DNA of 64,000 nucleotides from assembly GCF_026013525.1 (NCBI RefSeq), contig NZ_JAPDRA010000003.1, positions 248,001 through 312,000 on the forward strand, given 5' to 3'. This stretch comes from Sphingomonas canadensis. GTDB taxonomy: Bacteria; Pseudomonadota; Alphaproteobacteria; Sphingomonadales; Sphingomonadaceae. The notes under the pieces were generated by a model that saw only the letters and a program-made list of their open reading frames with translations, ran no database searches and was not told the origin of the DNA. Shown here piece by piece: positions 1 to 9,306 of the stretch. Position 1 is the stretch's first letter. Each line of letters opens with the position of its first letter. The position numbers and the translations under genes were made by a program.

Positions 1-759
1 CGGCACCACGCGCAGCGCGCCCTGATCGGCCGCGGTGTCGCTCAGATAGAGGATGCCCTGCGTCGCGAAGGGGATCGGCGTGGCCAGGCTCACGTCCCAG
101 TGGAGCTTGTAGCCCTCGAACGGAAAGCCGGGCCGTTCGGGCGGGTTGAAGCTGGTGCGATCGGTGATCATCCACAGATCGGCCGTGCCCCAGAGCTGGG
201 CGAAGGCTTTGCGCACGCGGAGCGACCGGCGCGCGACCGCCAGCTCCGGCGCATGGTATAGCGGCACCCACAGGCCGCGCGCGGCGGGGTTGTACCAGCT
301 ATCCGGATCGTCCGGCCGCGCGTCGACGCGGTGCCACAGCAGCGCCGCCGCCGCCTCCGCCGCGGCGCGCGGGATCGCCTCGCGGACGATCACATAGCCA
401 TGCTCCTGCCAATGGGCGAGGCCCGCGGCGTCGATCGCGTCCGGCGCGTCCTCCACCTTCTTCAGCGCGGCGCGGACGGACTTGGGCTCCGGCTGTTCGA
501 ACAGCCAGGCATGGTAGCGCCGCACTGCCAGCGGATCGGGCGGCCCCGCCTCGTCCAGCACCCAGGCGGTGAAGGCGTCCCAATCGGGCCGGTTGCGGTT
601 GAGGTGCATCAGCCCCTGCTCGATGCCGAGGCCGAGCACGCACAGCAGCACGCGATCGGCCATCGACATCGGCGCGGGCCGCGCCCGCCCGGTGTTGCGT
701 GCCCAGAAATCCTCCAGGCCATAGATGTCGGGCAGGCCGCGCCGGGCCGTCGCGTGCAT
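1..759 (-). CDS. PhyH-like Fe(II)/2-oxoglutarate dioxygenase (3' end cut by window)
   Basis: I translated the minus strand from the ATG at 759 and found one open frame of 253 codons that runs off the left edge. The last visible part, about residues 225-250, contains LHWDVS, the HxD iron-binding pair expected of the phytanoyl-CoA dioxygenase (PhyH) family, followed by a strand ending LYLSDT and GALRVVP, as in that family. The second iron-binding His should lie beyond the window. The middle has a helical region and the phrase HWQEHGYVIVREAI, typical of the start of the PhyH fold. It starts 6 nt after the stop of the DUF885 gene, so the two are probably co-transcribed. The substrate is unknown. 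Confidence 0.7.
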   Translation of the reverse strand, partial: MHATARRGLPDIYGLEDFWARNTGRARPAPMSMADRVLLCVLGLGIEQGLMHLNRNRPDWDAFTAWVLDEAGPPDPLAVRRYHAWLFEQPEPKSVRAALKKVEDAPDAIDAAGLAHWQEHGYVIVREAIPRAAAEAAAALLWHRVDARPDDPDSWYNPAARGLWVPLYHAPELAVARRSLRVRKAFAQLWGTADLWMITDRTSFNPPERPGFPFEGYKLHWDVSLATPIPFATQGILYLSDTAADQGALRVVP

Positions 760-765
760 CGGCGC

Positions 766-2556
766 TTAGTCCACCGGCAGGCCCAGCATCAGCGCGCGGA
801 CATAGCGCGCGGGCGGGGAGCCGTGGCTGAGCACCGCGTCGTTATAGGCCATCAGGTCGAACGCCGCGCCCTGCTTCGCCTTCATCTCGGCACGCAGCGC
901 CATATGCTCCTCATAGCCGACGAAATAGCTGAGGAGCTGGGTGGAGCTGAGGTTGGCGCGCACCCATTTGCCCGCGGCCTCGCGCTCCTGCTGGAAGGCG
1001 CCCCTGGTCATCAGCTCCATCGCTTGCTCGCGCGTCATCCCCTCGGTCTGGATGCCGATATCGAGCAGCGAGTTGGTGACCGACCGCAGCCGCATCTTCA
1101 GCACGGTGAGCTTGAACAGCGGATCGCCGTCCAGATAGTCCGCGTCGGACATCAGCCCTTCCGAATAGACCGCCCAGCCCTCCACGAACGAACCCGACGC
1201 CAGTACCGCGCGCAGCACCGACTGGTTCGTGTTGGAATGCGCGATCTGCAGATAATGGCCCGGCATCGCCTCGTGGATGCTCAGTTCGTGGATCATATAG
1301 TCGTTATATTCGCGCAGGAACGACGTGGCCTGCTCGTCGCTCCAGTCCTCGGGGATCGGCGAGATGGCGTAGAAGGTGTCCAGGTTGCGCTCCAGCGCGC
1401 CGGGGCTGTCGCAATAGGCGACGGCGAAGCCCTGCTGGAACTTGGGCATGGTGATGATCTTCACCGGCGTTTCGGGCACGGTGACCAGCCGGGCCTTGCG
1501 CGCAAAATCGGTGGCCTGGGCCAGCGTCGCCTTGGCCTTGTCCATCAGCTCGCCGCGTGCGGGGCGCTTGGCGTAGCTCAGCTCCAGCGCGGCCTCCACC
1601 GCGGCCTGGAGCTGATCGGCGCTGGGGTTATCCGGCGTGGCCGGGGCGCCTTCGCGGCCGGCCAGCACCTGGCGGGCGAGCGCGTACATCTCGGCGCGGA
1701 TGTCCTTCGCCGCCTGCTCGGCCTTGGCCTTGATCTGCGGGCGGGTGAGATCGGACTGGAGCGTGAAGCGCAGCTTTTCGTCATACAGCTTCGTGCCCAG
1801 GCGGAAATCGCCCTTGGCCTGGGGGACCAGAACGGTGTCGATCCAGGCCTGCTGCTCGGCGACTGCGGCTTCCAGCCCCTTCAGCGCCTTGTCGAACCGC
1901 GCCTGATCGGCGGGGGACAGCGCGTCCTTGTGGGGCGCCAGCATGTCGCGGGCGATGTCCAGGATGCCGGCGTTCTGGCGCTGCACCGTGGTGGCGAACA
2001 CCGGCGGCACGCGCGCGGGCACCAGCGTGGCGCGCGTCTGGGCGAACAGCGCGGGCAGCTTTTCCATCCGCGTGATCGCGGCTTTCATCCGCACGTCCCA
2101 CGGCGCGAAATCGCGCGCCGCCAGGCCATAGAGCGCGTCACCCGCGATCCCGTTGTGATATTGCGTGTCCCACGCCCAGGGCTGGAGCACCTCGATCTGC
2201 CACAGATCATATTTCAGCGCGTTTTCCAGCAGCGCGGCATCGACCTGGTCGTCGCGGCTCAGCGCGGCGCGATCGATCTTCGCCAGATCGGCGAGCAGCG
2301 CGCGATCGAAGGCGGCGGCCTTCGCCCGGCCTGCCGCGGAGATATCGGGCAGGTCGCCGTCGAAGCGGTGATCGCCCAGCGTGGTCGCATAGGTGGGCGA
2401 AAGCTCCGCGATCCCCGCGACATAGCGTTTCGACAGCGCGGCAAAGGCGCTCGCCGCCGCGTTGGGGACCTCCGGCACGGCGGGCGCGGACTGAAGGGGG
2501 GCGCTCGCCGTGGCAAGGGCGGTGGTGGCCAGCATGGCCGCAAGGATCAGGCGCAT
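766..2556 (-). CDS. DUF885 family secreted protein, putative metal-dependent peptidase
   Basis: A 596-residue protein. The first 23 residues form a typical Sec signal peptide ending near APLQSA, so the product is probably periplasmic. Around residue 427 it carries HEAMPGHYLQIAHS, the HExxxGH signature of the DUF885 family, whose spacing resembles zinc metallopeptidases. Length fits the family (550-620 residues). GGAG lies just before the ATG. The PhyH-like gene follows after 6 nt. DUF885 members have little tested biochemistry, so peptidase activity is a family-level inference. Confidence 0.85.
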   Translation of the reverse strand: MRLILAAMLATTALATASAPLQSAPAVPEVPNAAASAFAALSKRYVAGIAELSPTYATTLGDHRFDGDLPDISAAGRAKAAAFDRALLADLAKIDRAALSRDDQVDAALLENALKYDLWQIEVLQPWAWDTQYHNGIAGDALYGLAARDFAPWDVRMKAAITRMEKLPALFAQTRATLVPARVPPVFATTVQRQNAGILDIARDMLAPHKDALSPADQARFDKALKGLEAAVAEQQAWIDTVLVPQAKGDFRLGTKLYDEKLRFTLQSDLTRPQIKAKAEQAAKDIRAEMYALARQVLAGREGAPATPDNPSADQLQAAVEAALELSYAKRPARGELMDKAKATLAQATDFARKARLVTVPETPVKIITMPKFQQGFAVAYCDSPGALERNLDTFYAISPIPEDWSDEQATSFLREYNDYMIHELSIHEAMPGHYLQIAHSNTNQSVLRAVLASGSFVEGWAVYSEGLMSDADYLDGDPLFKLTVLKMRLRSVTNSLLDIGIQTEGMTREQAMELMTRGAFQQEREAAGKWVRANLSSTQLLSYFVGYEEHMALRAEMKAKQGAAFDLMAYNDAVLSHGSPPARYVRALMLGLPVD

Positions 2557-2680
2557 GGAAACTCCGGTGAATGCGATGGCGGTATCCTAGGAGCTTTCCC
2601 GGCCCGGTGAAATCGCCTCGCGTCCGTTGCACGGAATTGGGCGGCTTGCAGGGGGCGGCGCGTGGGGATTAGGAGCGCGC

Positions 2681-3532
2681 ATGGCCTTCTCGCTCGACCG
2701 TTTCGATCTCGACGCCTTCGTCGCCGCCACGCTTGCAGAGGATCTGGGCGGGGTGGGGGACATCACCTCCGCCGCGGTGATCCCGGCCGATGCCCGGTTC
2801 GACGGCGTGATGGACAGCCGCGACGCGATCACCGTCGCGGGGCTGGAGATCGCCGCCGCCTTCTTCCGCACGCTCGATCCCGGCGTGTCGATCGAACTGC
2901 TGGCGGCGGACGGAGACCGCGTGGCGGCGGGCACCGATCTGATGCGGCTGTCGGGCAGCGCGCGCGCGATGCTGACGGCGGAGCGATCCGCGCTCAACAC
3001 CGTCCAGCATCTCTCGGGAATCGCGACGCTTACGCGCAGCTATGCCGATGCTATCGCAGGAACCGGCGCCATCCTGCTGGATACGCGCAAGACCATTCCC
3101 GGGCTGCGCGTGCTGGAGAAATACGCCACCCGCATGGGCGGCGCGACCAACCATCGCATGGGCCTGTGGGATGCGGCGATGATCAAGGACAATCACGTCG
3201 CCGTCGCCGGATCGGTGGGCGAGGCGGTGCGTCGTGCCGCCGCGGCGGGGATCGCCAGCATCATCGTGGAGGTGGATCGCATCGCGCAGATCGAGCCCGC
3301 GCTGGCGGCGGGCGCCACGCATCTGCTGCTCGACAACATGGCGCCGCCGATGCTGCGCGAGGCGGTGGCGCTGGTCGCCGGCCGCGTGCCGACCGAGGCA
3401 TCGGGCGGGGTGCGGCTGGATACGATCCGCGCGATCGCGGAAACGGGCGTCACCTATGTCAGCGCCGGACGGCTGACCCAGTCGGCCCCCGCCGCCGACA
3501 TCGGCCTCGACTTTGCGGCAGCCGCCCAATAG
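2681..3532 (+). CDS. nadC: Nicotinate-nucleotide diphosphorylase (carboxylating)
   Basis: NadC (quinolinate phosphoribosyltransferase) converts quinolinate and PRPP to nicotinate mononucleotide, CO2 and PPi in de novo NAD synthesis in the cytoplasm. The 283-residue protein has the usual length. It shows LNTVQHLSGIAT, the DTRKTIPGLR motif, GGATNHRMGLWDAAMIKDNH with the substrate-binding Lys, the VEVD strand, LLDNM and the C-terminal EASGGV...YVSAGRLT segment. I chose the ATG at 2681 because AGGAG lies at 2671-2675; an upstream in-frame ATG at 2627 has no such site. It is divergent from the DUF885 gene and nearly abuts the small membrane protein downstream. Confidence 0.95.
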   Translation: MAFSLDRFDLDAFVAATLAEDLGGVGDITSAAVIPADARFDGVMDSRDAITVAGLEIAAAFFRTLDPGVSIELLAADGDRVAAGTDLMRLSGSARAMLTAERSALNTVQHLSGIATLTRSYADAIAGTGAILLDTRKTIPGLRVLEKYATRMGGATNHRMGLWDAAMIKDNHVAVAGSVGEAVRRAAAAGIASIIVEVDRIAQIEPALAAGATHLLLDNMAPPMLREAVALVAGRVPTEASGGVRLDTIRAIAETGVTYVSAGRLTQSAPAADIGLDFAAAAQ

Positions 3533-3557
3533 CGTCCCCGCGCCCCTTCGACCGGGA

Positions 3558-3935
3558 ATGATGATGACGCGGCCGCAATCGATCGATCAGTTCGAAACAA
3601 TCTTCTTCTTCCACCTGGCGACCACGGTGGCGATCCTGCTGCTTTCGATCGGGGAGCGCACCCCGCTGGCGATCGCGCTGCCGGGCGGGCTGGTGCTGGT
3701 GAACCTGCTGCTGTGGTATTGCATCACGCGCTACGCCAGCAACATCGCGCGCTGGATATACACCGTGCTGTTCGGCTTCGCGGCGGCCGGGGCGGGGATG
3801 GTGCTGGCAGAGGGCGGCGCGATCCTGGACTTCACCGCGCTCTCCACCACCGGGCTGACCGCGCTCAACGGGCTGGCGGTGTGGCTGCTGTTCCGCCCGG
3901 ACGCAGCGGCATGGTTCGCGGGCGAGACGGCGTAG
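3558..3935 (+). CDS. Small integral membrane protein, unknown function
   Basis: A 125-residue protein with four predicted hydrophobic segments, roughly residues 15-32, 38-55, 60-80 and 95-115, and very few charged residues between them. I recognise no domain of known function. It starts 25 nt after nadC and may be in the same transcript. Three successive ATG codons (3558, 3561, 3564) make the exact start uncertain. The 63 nt after its stop, up to the convergent DUF4112 gene, hold GC-rich inverted bases (CCCGG at 3969-3973 and CCGGG at 3980-3984), possibly a weak shared terminator. Confidence 0.65.
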   Translation: MMMTRPQSIDQFETIFFFHLATTVAILLLSIGERTPLAIALPGGLVLVNLLLWYCITRYASNIARWIYTVLFGFAAAGAGMVLAEGGAILDFTALSTTGLTALNGLAVWLLFRPDAAAWFAGETA

Positions 3936-3998
3936 CGCCCCCGCCTGCGCGGCTTCGTTGAAACGGGACCCGGTCTTCGCCGGGGACCCCGGTTCCCC

Positions 3999-4418
3999 CT
4001 ATTTGTGCTGCACCGTCGCCGTGGCGGGATGGTGCCGGTCCAGATGCTTGCGGATGATCTTCAGGTTGCGCGAGTTGGAGCGGAAGAAGAAGTCCGGGAT
4101 GATGCCGATGCCGGGGATCAGGCCCAGCGCCCAGTCCACCGCGACATTGCCGACCATGCGCATCACCGCGGAGCCGCCCATCTTCAGGTTGCGCGCCTCC
4201 CAGACCATGTAGAGGCCCAGGATCGCGCCGATGAAGGTGCCGCCGACGGGAATGAAGTCCAGGAACACGTCCAGCCCGATCGGCCGGTTGATGCCGGGAA
4301 TGACGAAGGTGCGTTCGAGCAACTGCTCCATCGCTTCCACCCGCCGCCGCACCGCGGCCGCATCGCGGCCCAGCATGTTCCCCATCGCGTTGCGCGGCAT
4401 TCGCGTCGTCTTCGCCAT
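3999..4418 (-). CDS. DUF4112 domain-containing protein
   Basis: A 139-residue protein. Its core, about residues 35-115, has the DUF4112 pattern: FVIPGINRPIGLDVFLDFIP, a hydrophobic stretch GTFIGAILGLYMVWEA, and a second one ending ALGLIPGIGIIPDFFF followed by a basic tail. The two PG/PD-containing hairpins suggest membrane association. The ATG at 4418 lies 5 nt after the stop of the upstream peptide-binding lipoprotein gene, so it is likely the last gene of that transcript. The function of DUF4112 is unknown. Confidence 0.8.
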   Translation of the reverse strand: MAKTTRMPRNAMGNMLGRDAAAVRRRVEAMEQLLERTFVIPGINRPIGLDVFLDFIPVGGTFIGAILGLYMVWEARNLKMGGSAVMRMVGNVAVDWALGLIPGIGIIPDFFFRSNSRNLKIIRKHLDRHHPATATVQHK

Positions 4419-4423
4419 CGGCC

Positions 4424-5872
4424 TCACTCGGTCTGGTTGCGCAGATGGTTCAACGGGTGCCAGCCCCGCGTGTTCCCCTGCCACCCGTTCGCCTTCTCCG
4501 TTACGATAGACCAACGAAGCGGCTGCGCGATAGGGATGTATGCGGAGTCCGCCAGGATTGCGAGGTCGGCCTCCGCGATCCGCCGTGCGCGTTCCTCCAG
4601 CGTCGGCGCGTCGCGCGCGGCCGTGATGCGATCGGCCAGCGGCGCGGGGCAGGCGCGGCAGGCGGTGACCAGAAACCAGCGGGCGCTGTCATAGGGCGCC
4701 ACCGCGTCGATCAGCACCAGGTCCGCCGGATCGTCCGGGCCGGTGCGCACCGGGCGGACGCCGATCGCGATCATGCCGCGCGCCAGCTCGCGCCAGACGA
4801 TGGTGCCGCCCGGGCCGGCGGGCACCGCGATCCGCGCGATCACCGGCTCGGCATGCGCGCGCTGCCAGGCGGCGACCCGCGTGCGCGCCTGTTCGCGCCG
4901 GGCGCCCAGCGGCAGCGGCAGCCAGGTGGGCGCGGCGGGCGCGGCGGCGGAATCGAGCCGTGCGGGCAACAGCGCCTCGGCGATCGCCCAATCGTCGCGG
5001 AAGAAGCGGGTGAGCGCGCCGCGATCGATCGCCATCGACAGCGCCTCGCGGTTGGCGGCATCGGCGAAGAAGCCGGTGCGGCTGGTCACCGCCAGCCCGA
5101 ACAGCCCGATCGCGGGATCGATGCGCACCGTGGCCGGGTCCACCTTCGCCGCCACCACCACCGGCCAATCGGCGAAGGTGCCGCCGATCACCGCGTCGAT
5201 CTGGCCCTGGTGCAGCCGTGCGATCGCCACCGCCGCGCGCTCGCCGCGCAGGCGGATGCGCGGGCCGGGCGGCGCTGCGTCCGCCTCGTCGATCTGCGCG
5301 GGATCGGGCACCAGCGTCAGCATCACCCCGCCGTCCGGATGCGGTTGCGAGCGGAAGGGGCCGCTGCCCCCGCGCCCCAGGATCGCCATTTCCGGCTGGG
5401 CGAACAGCTTCAGCAGGTCCGGGCGCGGGCGCCTCAGCCGCACCTCGATCACCTGCGGGGTCATCTCCACGATCTCGTCGATCACGGCCAGGAACGGGGC
5501 CAGCGCGTTGCGGCTGTTCGCCGCCGCGGCCCGGCGCAGCGTGCGCACCACCTGGTCCGCGGTGACCGGGCGGCCATCGGGCCATGCCGCCTCGCGCAGG
5601 CGGAAGATATAGCTGCGGCCGTTGTCGGTAACGATCCAGCGCTCGGCCAGGCCGGGCTCGATCTGCCCGGCGCCGTCGAACCGCACCAGCCCCTGCGCGA
5701 TGGCGCCGAGCAGCACCCGGCCCGCCGGATCGAGCGGCCCCGCGCTGGGATCGGTGGTGCGCAGCTCGCCGCCGACCGCGCTGACCGCCAGCAGCGCCTC
5801 TTCGCCGCGCCCGCCGCCGCACGCCCCCAGCAACAGGGCGAGCGCAAGGGACAGGGCGGGACGGATCATCAT
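4424..5872 (-). CDS. ABC transporter substrate-binding lipoprotein, peptide/nickel type (SBP_bac_5)
   Basis: A 482-residue protein starting MMIRPALSLALALLLGAC, a lipoprotein signal whose lipobox LGAC ends at Cys18. The body follows the SBP_bac_5 pattern of oligopeptide-binding proteins: an N-terminal GLVRFDGAGQIEPGLAERW segment, YIFRLREAAWPDGRPVTA, a central domain and a C-terminal region. Its ATG overlaps the stop of the upstream, related gene by ATGA, so the two are translationally coupled. No ABC permease or ATPase gene is adjacent, which is unusual for this family. The sequence is divergent and the ligand is unknown. Confidence 0.8.
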   Translation of the reverse strand: MMIRPALSLALALLLGACGGGRGEEALLAVSAVGGELRTTDPSAGPLDPAGRVLLGAIAQGLVRFDGAGQIEPGLAERWIVTDNGRSYIFRLREAAWPDGRPVTADQVVRTLRRAAAANSRNALAPFLAVIDEIVEMTPQVIEVRLRRPRPDLLKLFAQPEMAILGRGGSGPFRSQPHPDGGVMLTLVPDPAQIDEADAAPPGPRIRLRGERAAVAIARLHQGQIDAVIGGTFADWPVVVAAKVDPATVRIDPAIGLFGLAVTSRTGFFADAANREALSMAIDRGALTRFFRDDWAIAEALLPARLDSAAAPAAPTWLPLPLGARREQARTRVAAWQRAHAEPVIARIAVPAGPGGTIVWRELARGMIAIGVRPVRTGPDDPADLVLIDAVAPYDSARWFLVTACRACPAPLADRITAARDAPTLEERARRIAEADLAILADSAYIPIAQPLRWSIVTEKANGWQGNTRGWHPLNHLRNQTE

Positions 5873-7398
5873 CGCTTCCGGAACAGCAGGCGGCTGGGGT
5901 GTATGTTCATCACATTGTCCTGCCAACCCCCGACGCTGGTCGCGACCAGAGTTCGACTGACGTAGAAATAGAGGAGCAGGATCGGCGCCTGATCGGAAAG
6001 TCTGCGCTCGGCCGCGGCCAGCGCCGCCGCATCGCCCTCCAGCCCGCGCGCCAGCAGGCGATCATATTCGGCGTCGTGGAAGCCCGAATAGTTGATCGCG
6101 CCCGCATCGCCGGCGTGGACCGCCAGGAAATTCTCGGCGCTGGGCAGGTCGGCGATCCAGCCCGATCGCGCCAGATCGAAATCGCCGCGCCGAAGCGCCG
6201 CGAAATGGAGCTGCGCCTCGCTGTTCAGCATGTCCGCCTCGACGCCGTACTTCGCCCACATTGCCGCCAGCGCCACCGCCACGCGGCGGTGATCGCCGCT
6301 GTTGTTGAAGCGGATGGTGAAGCGCAGCGGGCGATCCGGCCCATAGCCGGCCTCGGCGAGCAGGCGGCGCACCATCGCGGGATCATGGCCCAGCGGATCG
6401 GGGTTGGTCCCGCCCAGCGCGGGCGGCAGCAGCCCGGTGGCCGGCGCCTCCCCGGTGGCGAGCAGGCGGCGGGCCAGCCATTCGCGATCCACCGCCATGG
6501 AGAGTGCGCGGCGCACGCGCACATCGTCGAACGGCGGGCGGCGGGTGTTGAACGCGAAATAATAGGTGCCGGCATAGGGCGCGACATGCACCGCGCCCGG
6601 CAGCGCCTGCTGCGCCCAGGCGAGCCGCGTCTGCGGGATATCCGCCACCGTGTCCGCCTCCCCGGCGCGGAAGCGGCGCAGCCCGGCCAGCTTGTCTTCC
6701 GAAGGTTGCCAGCGGATCAGCGGCGTGGGTGCCGCGCCGCCATGCCAGCGCGGGTTGCGCTCCAGCTCCAGCCGGTCGCCCAGCCGCCACGTCCGCAGGC
6801 GATAGGCGCCGGAGGTGACCAGCGGCCGCTCCGCCGTCCAGCCGTCGCCCGCCGCGGTGATGCGGTGGAGCGGCAGCGCCGCCATCGCGGGATGCGCCAG
6901 CAGGTGCGCCAGCGCGGGCATCGGCCGCCGCAACCGCACCACCACGGTGCGCGCGTCGGGCGCCTCCACCGCCGCAATCGCCGCGAACAGCTTGGCGGTG
7001 GGCGAAGCGGTGGCGGGATCGTTCAGCCGGGCGAAGCCGCGCGCGAAGGCGGTGGCGTCGATCGGCTCCCCGTCGGAGAATCGCAATCCCGCGCGCAGCC
7101 GCAGCGTACAGACGAGCGCGCGGCAATCGGGCGCCGCCTCCGCCAGCCCGGGCTCGGCGCCGCCGTCGCCGGAATAGCGCATCAGCCCCTCGAACTGGTC
7201 CGCGGCGACGCGCAGCGAGGACACGTCGGACACCTTCTGCGGATCGAGCCCCTTCACCTCGTCGTCGGAGAGGCGGACGATCGTGTCGGCGCGCGCGGTG
7301 GGCGGCTGGGCCGGATCGGCGGCGCACCCGGCCAGCGCCAGCATCGCGGCAAGCGCGGCGTGGCGGAAGGGCAGGGGGATCGGGCGGCGGGCGGGCAT
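5869..7398 (-). CDS. ABC transporter substrate-binding lipoprotein, peptide type (SBP_bac_5)
   Basis: A 509-residue protein with a basic N-terminus (MPARRPIPLPFRH) followed by a hydrophobic run ending LALAGC, a lipobox near residue 23. SBP_bac_5 features include LDPQKVSDVSSLRV, a FEGLMRY...EPGLAEA segment, LRLRAGLRFSDGEPIDA, and VRRALSMAVDREWLARRLL in the middle. It is clearly paralogous in domain layout to the next gene, which it overlaps by 4 nt. Longer in-frame starts exist upstream, but only the ATG at 7398 gives a proper lipoprotein signal. No transporter partners lie in the window, so it may serve a distant permease or act as a binding protein alone. Confidence 0.82.
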   Translation of the reverse strand: MPARRPIPLPFRHAALAAMLALAGCAADPAQPPTARADTIVRLSDDEVKGLDPQKVSDVSSLRVAADQFEGLMRYSGDGGAEPGLAEAAPDCRALVCTLRLRAGLRFSDGEPIDATAFARGFARLNDPATASPTAKLFAAIAAVEAPDARTVVVRLRRPMPALAHLLAHPAMAALPLHRITAAGDGWTAERPLVTSGAYRLRTWRLGDRLELERNPRWHGGAAPTPLIRWQPSEDKLAGLRRFRAGEADTVADIPQTRLAWAQQALPGAVHVAPYAGTYYFAFNTRRPPFDDVRVRRALSMAVDREWLARRLLATGEAPATGLLPPALGGTNPDPLGHDPAMVRRLLAEAGYGPDRPLRFTIRFNNSGDHRRVAVALAAMWAKYGVEADMLNSEAQLHFAALRRGDFDLARSGWIADLPSAENFLAVHAGDAGAINYSGFHDAEYDRLLARGLEGDAAALAAAERRLSDQAPILLLYFYVSRTLVATSVGGWQDNVMNIHPSRLLFRKR

Positions 7399-7556
7399 GG
7401 TCCTACTGTGCCGCAATTCGGCCGCCGGGCAAGCGCCGCAGCGTGCCGATGGCGCGGGCAGGCGCGGGAATGCGCGATTCGGGATATTATGATTCACCCT
7501 TGGATTATTTGCGCGATCAGGCACCTTGTCTTGCGGATGCCGGGGGGTGTGCTGCG

Positions 7557-9290
7557 ATGCCTGAACCGATATTTCGCGCGTTCGTCAGCTATTGTCATGC
7601 CGACCGGCCGTTCGCGGCGCGGCTGCAACGGCGGCTGGAGACCTATCGCCTGCCGCGCCGGCTGGCGGAGCGGGTGATGCCGCTGCCGGGCCAGCCGCGC
7701 GGGCGGATCGGCCCGGTGTTCCGCGACCGCGAAGACCTGTCCGCCGCGCAGGACCTGACCGCCGCGGTGCGCGCGGCGATCGCGGCGTCCTCCGCGCTGG
7801 TGGTGGTGGCATCGCCCGATGCGGTGCGATCGCACTGGGTCGCGCTGGAGATCGCGCTGTTCCGCGCGCTGCATCCGGATGCGCCGGTGCTGGTGGCGCT
7901 GGCGCGCGGCGAACCGGCCGAAGCGCTGCCGCCCGCGCTGGCCGAAAACGGGGTCGAGCCGCTCGCCGCCGATTTCCGGCGCGAGGGCGACGGCGGCCGC
8001 CTGGCCTTTCTGAAGATCGTGGCGGCGCTGGCGGGGCTGCCGCTCGACGCCCTCGTCCAGCGCGACGCCCAGCGCCAGGTCCGCCGCGTGACGGCGGTCA
8101 CGCTCGGTGCCGGGGCGGTGATGCTAGCGATGGCGGTGTTGCTGGTGGTGGCCGTGCGCGCCCGCGGCGAAGCCGAACGCCAGCGCGCCGGGGCGGAGGG
8201 ACTTGTGGGATATATGCTCACCGACCTGAGGGCAAAGCTCCGCGGAGTGGGGCGGCTCGATGTGCTCGAGGGCGCGAACCGCGAGGCGCTGGCATATTAC
8301 AACGCGCGGGATCCCGCGTCGCTTTCCGATGGTGCGCGGGCGATGCGCGCGCGGATACTCCTGGCGATCGGCGAAGATGTGGTCGCGGTGGCCACCGATG
8401 GCGATACGGACAAGGAACTGCTGGATCGCGCCATCGGCCCGATCAGCGAAGCCTTCCGGATGACGGAGGCGCTGCTGGCCGAGGCCCCGGCTGATCCCGG
8501 GCGCGTGTTCGATCATGCCCAGAGCCGTTATTGGATGGCGTATCTCGCCGAACTGCGCGGCCATGGCGACACCGCGCTGGCGGGGTTCCGCGCCTATATG
8601 GCCGATGCGCAACTGCTGAACCGTCTGGCGCCGGGGAAGCCGGACTACCTTGCTGAGCTTGGCTATGCGCACAGCAACCTGGGCCGGCTTGCGCTGCTCG
8701 GTGCCCGTCAGCCGCAGAAGGCGCGCGCGGATTTCATGATCGCCCTGCGCTATCTTGAGCAGGCGAGCCGGCTGGAGCCGAAGCGCGACCTTTGGCTCGA
8801 CGAAATCGCCGACAAGCATGCCTGGATCGCGGATAGCTGGTTCGCCGAAAAGCGGTTCGCCGAGGCGAGGGCCGAACGGCAGATCGATCGCGCGCTGAAG
8901 CTGGCGCAATATCAGCGGCACCGCGGCGACCTGTCCCGGCGCTACAAGCTTGTCGTCGCCGGGCGCGCGCTAGCGCGGATCGACATTTCGGAAGGGAAGC
9001 TCCTTGATGCCGAGCGCGGGCTGGAGGAGGTGCGCGATGCTCTGGCGACGCTCCGCAGCTTCGATCCCGCCAATGTCGTCTGGCAGGAGCAGGCGGTTCG
9101 CGTCGAGACCGATTTCGCCGCTCTGTACCAAAAAATGGGGCGCACCGCCCAGGCCCGCGCGGCGCTGGAAGCGGCGCGGAAGCTGTTGCTCGGCGCACCC
9201 GATGCCGGGCGCCGCAAGTCGATCCGCGAACCCATGGAAAAGCGCCTGGAGAAGCTGGCCGGCGAGTTGAATGTGCGTTGGAATCCCTAA
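7557..9290 (+). CDS. TIR domain - transmembrane - TPR-like protein
   Basis: A 577-residue three-part protein. Residues 5-135 are a TIR domain: FRAFVSYCHADR (beta A), GPVFRDREDL (BB-loop region), SALVVVASPDAV, then SHWVALEIALFRA with Trp94 and Glu98. Glu98 sits where bacterial TIR NADases carry the catalytic Glu. One membrane helix follows at about 179-201. The C-terminal 370 residues are helical and repeat-rich; they begin GLVGYMLTDLRAKLRGVGRLDVL, a stretch I associate with TPR-bearing signalling proteins. The start at 7557 puts the first strand of the TIR fold directly after Met. An unknown gene follows after 16 nt. TIR proteins act in signalling, NAD cleavage or defence; which applies here is inference. 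Confidence 0.85.
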   Translation: MPEPIFRAFVSYCHADRPFAARLQRRLETYRLPRRLAERVMPLPGQPRGRIGPVFRDREDLSAAQDLTAAVRAAIAASSALVVVASPDAVRSHWVALEIALFRALHPDAPVLVALARGEPAEALPPALAENGVEPLAADFRREGDGGRLAFLKIVAALAGLPLDALVQRDAQRQVRRVTAVTLGAGAVMLAMAVLLVVAVRARGEAERQRAGAEGLVGYMLTDLRAKLRGVGRLDVLEGANREALAYYNARDPASLSDGARAMRARILLAIGEDVVAVATDGDTDKELLDRAIGPISEAFRMTEALLAEAPADPGRVFDHAQSRYWMAYLAELRGHGDTALAGFRAYMADAQLLNRLAPGKPDYLAELGYAHSNLGRLALLGARQPQKARADFMIALRYLEQASRLEPKRDLWLDEIADKHAWIADSWFAEKRFAEARAERQIDRALKLAQYQRHRGDLSRRYKLVVAGRALARIDISEGKLLDAERGLEEVRDALATLRSFDPANVVWQEQAVRVETDFAALYQKMGRTAQARAALEAARKLLLGAPDAGRRKSIREPMEKRLEKLAGELNVRWNP

Positions 9291-9306
9291 GCACGGAGAA
9301 AATCAG

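Noticed and set aside
331..2610. Long plus-strand open frame of 759 codons
   Set aside because: It lies antisense to the DUF885 and PhyH genes. Its product is rich in Arg, His and Gly with no domain, typical of a shadow frame in high-GC DNA.
3964..3995. Rho-independent terminator between the small membrane protein and DUF4112 genes
   Set aside because: Only a 5-bp CCCGG/CCGGG stem and no T-run; too weak to list as a feature.
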